Under the pieces are notes generated by a model. That model was not told the DNA's origin, searched no databases, and was given only the letters and a program-made list of their open reading frames with translations. DNA of 43,482 bases from Desulfovibrio sp. A2 (GTDB lineage: Bacteria; Desulfobacterota; Desulfovibrionia; Desulfovibrionales; Desulfovibrionaceae): positions 1 to 43,482 of the forward strand of contig NZ_AGFG01000023.1 of assembly GCF_000226255.1 (NCBI RefSeq), given 5' to 3'. Made by a program: the position numbers and the translations under genes. How positions within the stretch are numbered: position 1 is the first letter of the stretch; every line of letters starts with the position of its first letter. This document shows positions 43,150 to 43,482 of this stretch, piece after piece.

Positions 43150-43482
43150 GTTCCCCCCAAGGCAACCGACAACAGGGTGAAATGATGGCCGCCCCGTGGC
43201 GACCAGAAATTCGTGCGCACAGTCAACGTCGTGCCGTGCCAAGCTAAGGCCCAGAACCCGCTCTGACAATGAGTGCAATCCCTACCTTTCGTCAGTGTCC
43301 ACCTGCATACTTCTCGCACAGGCAGGGCACCTATGCCCACAACACCGCAACGGGCAACACTATCCGCATTTTCTTCCAAACAGGAGCCAGGAGTCGTCAC
43401 GGGCATTCATCCAGGATTTCCCAGAAAAGCCATCGCAGTACCCGACAAGCGTCTTCCGCATCGCTACTTCCCCGCCCTGGCG
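43150..43482. other. Region upstream of the MCP gene, to window edge
   Basis: No gene is supported in these 333 bases. A minus-strand open frame crosses it (43095-43406) but overlaps the MCP start and has no protein character. The region should hold the MCP promoter; I found no clear match. Confidence 0.5.

Noticed and set aside
43220..43260. Sigma-54 promoter for the MCP gene (minus strand TTGGCACGGCACGACGT)
   Set aside because: The GG element is present, but the required GC at the correct distance is not (CG is found instead).

Overview
The window is a GC-rich bacterial chromosome segment. Gene content and protein character point to a sulfate reducer of the Desulfovibrio/Nitratidesulfovibrio group. 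The signs are a siroheme-type Fe-S protein beside a membrane polyferredoxin-like protein, a two-gene SufC/SufB Fe-S assembly set, an amphi-Trp/CofD-like pair and a Cache-domain chemoreceptor. The assignment is inferred from content, not from a database match. No complete mobile element, rRNA, tRNA or CRISPR array is visible. About 37 protein genes cover most of the window.

Layout. 1-160: an AT-richer structured segment ending in a strong terminator, possibly the end of an RNA gene or a phage remnant. 252-5197 (minus): phoB, pstB and phoU, then an amphi-Trp-like protein, a CofD-like protein and a DUF3313-type lipoprotein; two PHO-box-like direct repeats lie upstream of phoB. 5554-8773 (minus): an RNase D-like exonuclease, a membrane [4Fe-4S] protein and a siroheme/ferredoxin protein. 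8872-9507: a CatB-type acetyltransferase. 9541-15424 (minus): the classical rpmH-rnpA-yidD-yidC-jag-mnmE locus. 15840-18533 (minus): a FlgO-domain protein, a secreted protein and an Hpt phosphotransfer protein. 18726-20329 (plus): a NikL/CbiL-like membrane-anchored protein and an unknown protein. 20531-26725 (minus): nfo; the overlapping trio glk, TVP38 and FAD disulfide oxidoreductase; a PilZ protein; and an unknown protein. 26897-28341 (plus): pncC and thpR. 28586-29104 (minus): an unknown protein. 29399-29842 (plus): a universal stress protein. 30037-31431 (minus): a type II NADH dehydrogenase. 31780-33652 (plus): hisC-cmk. 34043-36111 (minus): uracil permease and upp. 36220-38855 (plus): an RluD-CoaE fusion and a rhomboid protease. 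39234-41191 (plus): sufC-sufB. 41341-43149 (minus): a methyl-accepting chemotaxis protein.

How the genes work together. The phosphate genes form a sensing and response set without phoR, pstS, pstC or pstA in the window. The rpmH-mnmE block joins ribosome and tRNA maturation with membrane protein insertion. upp and the permease form a uracil salvage pair. sufC and sufB make up a minimal Fe-S scaffold that would supply the many Fe-S proteins of an anaerobe. The points most worth following are: (i) the amphi-Trp/CofD-like pair next to phosphate genes, which resembles part of the uncharacterised 'GAK' system; (ii) rnpA, which has no ordinary start codon and whose frame stays open through all of rpmH; (iii) the RluD-CoaE fusion with a long insertion inside the kinase; (iv) the siroheme/polyferredoxin pair with unusual cysteine spacing; (v) several strong inverted or tandem repeats in intergenic DNA.
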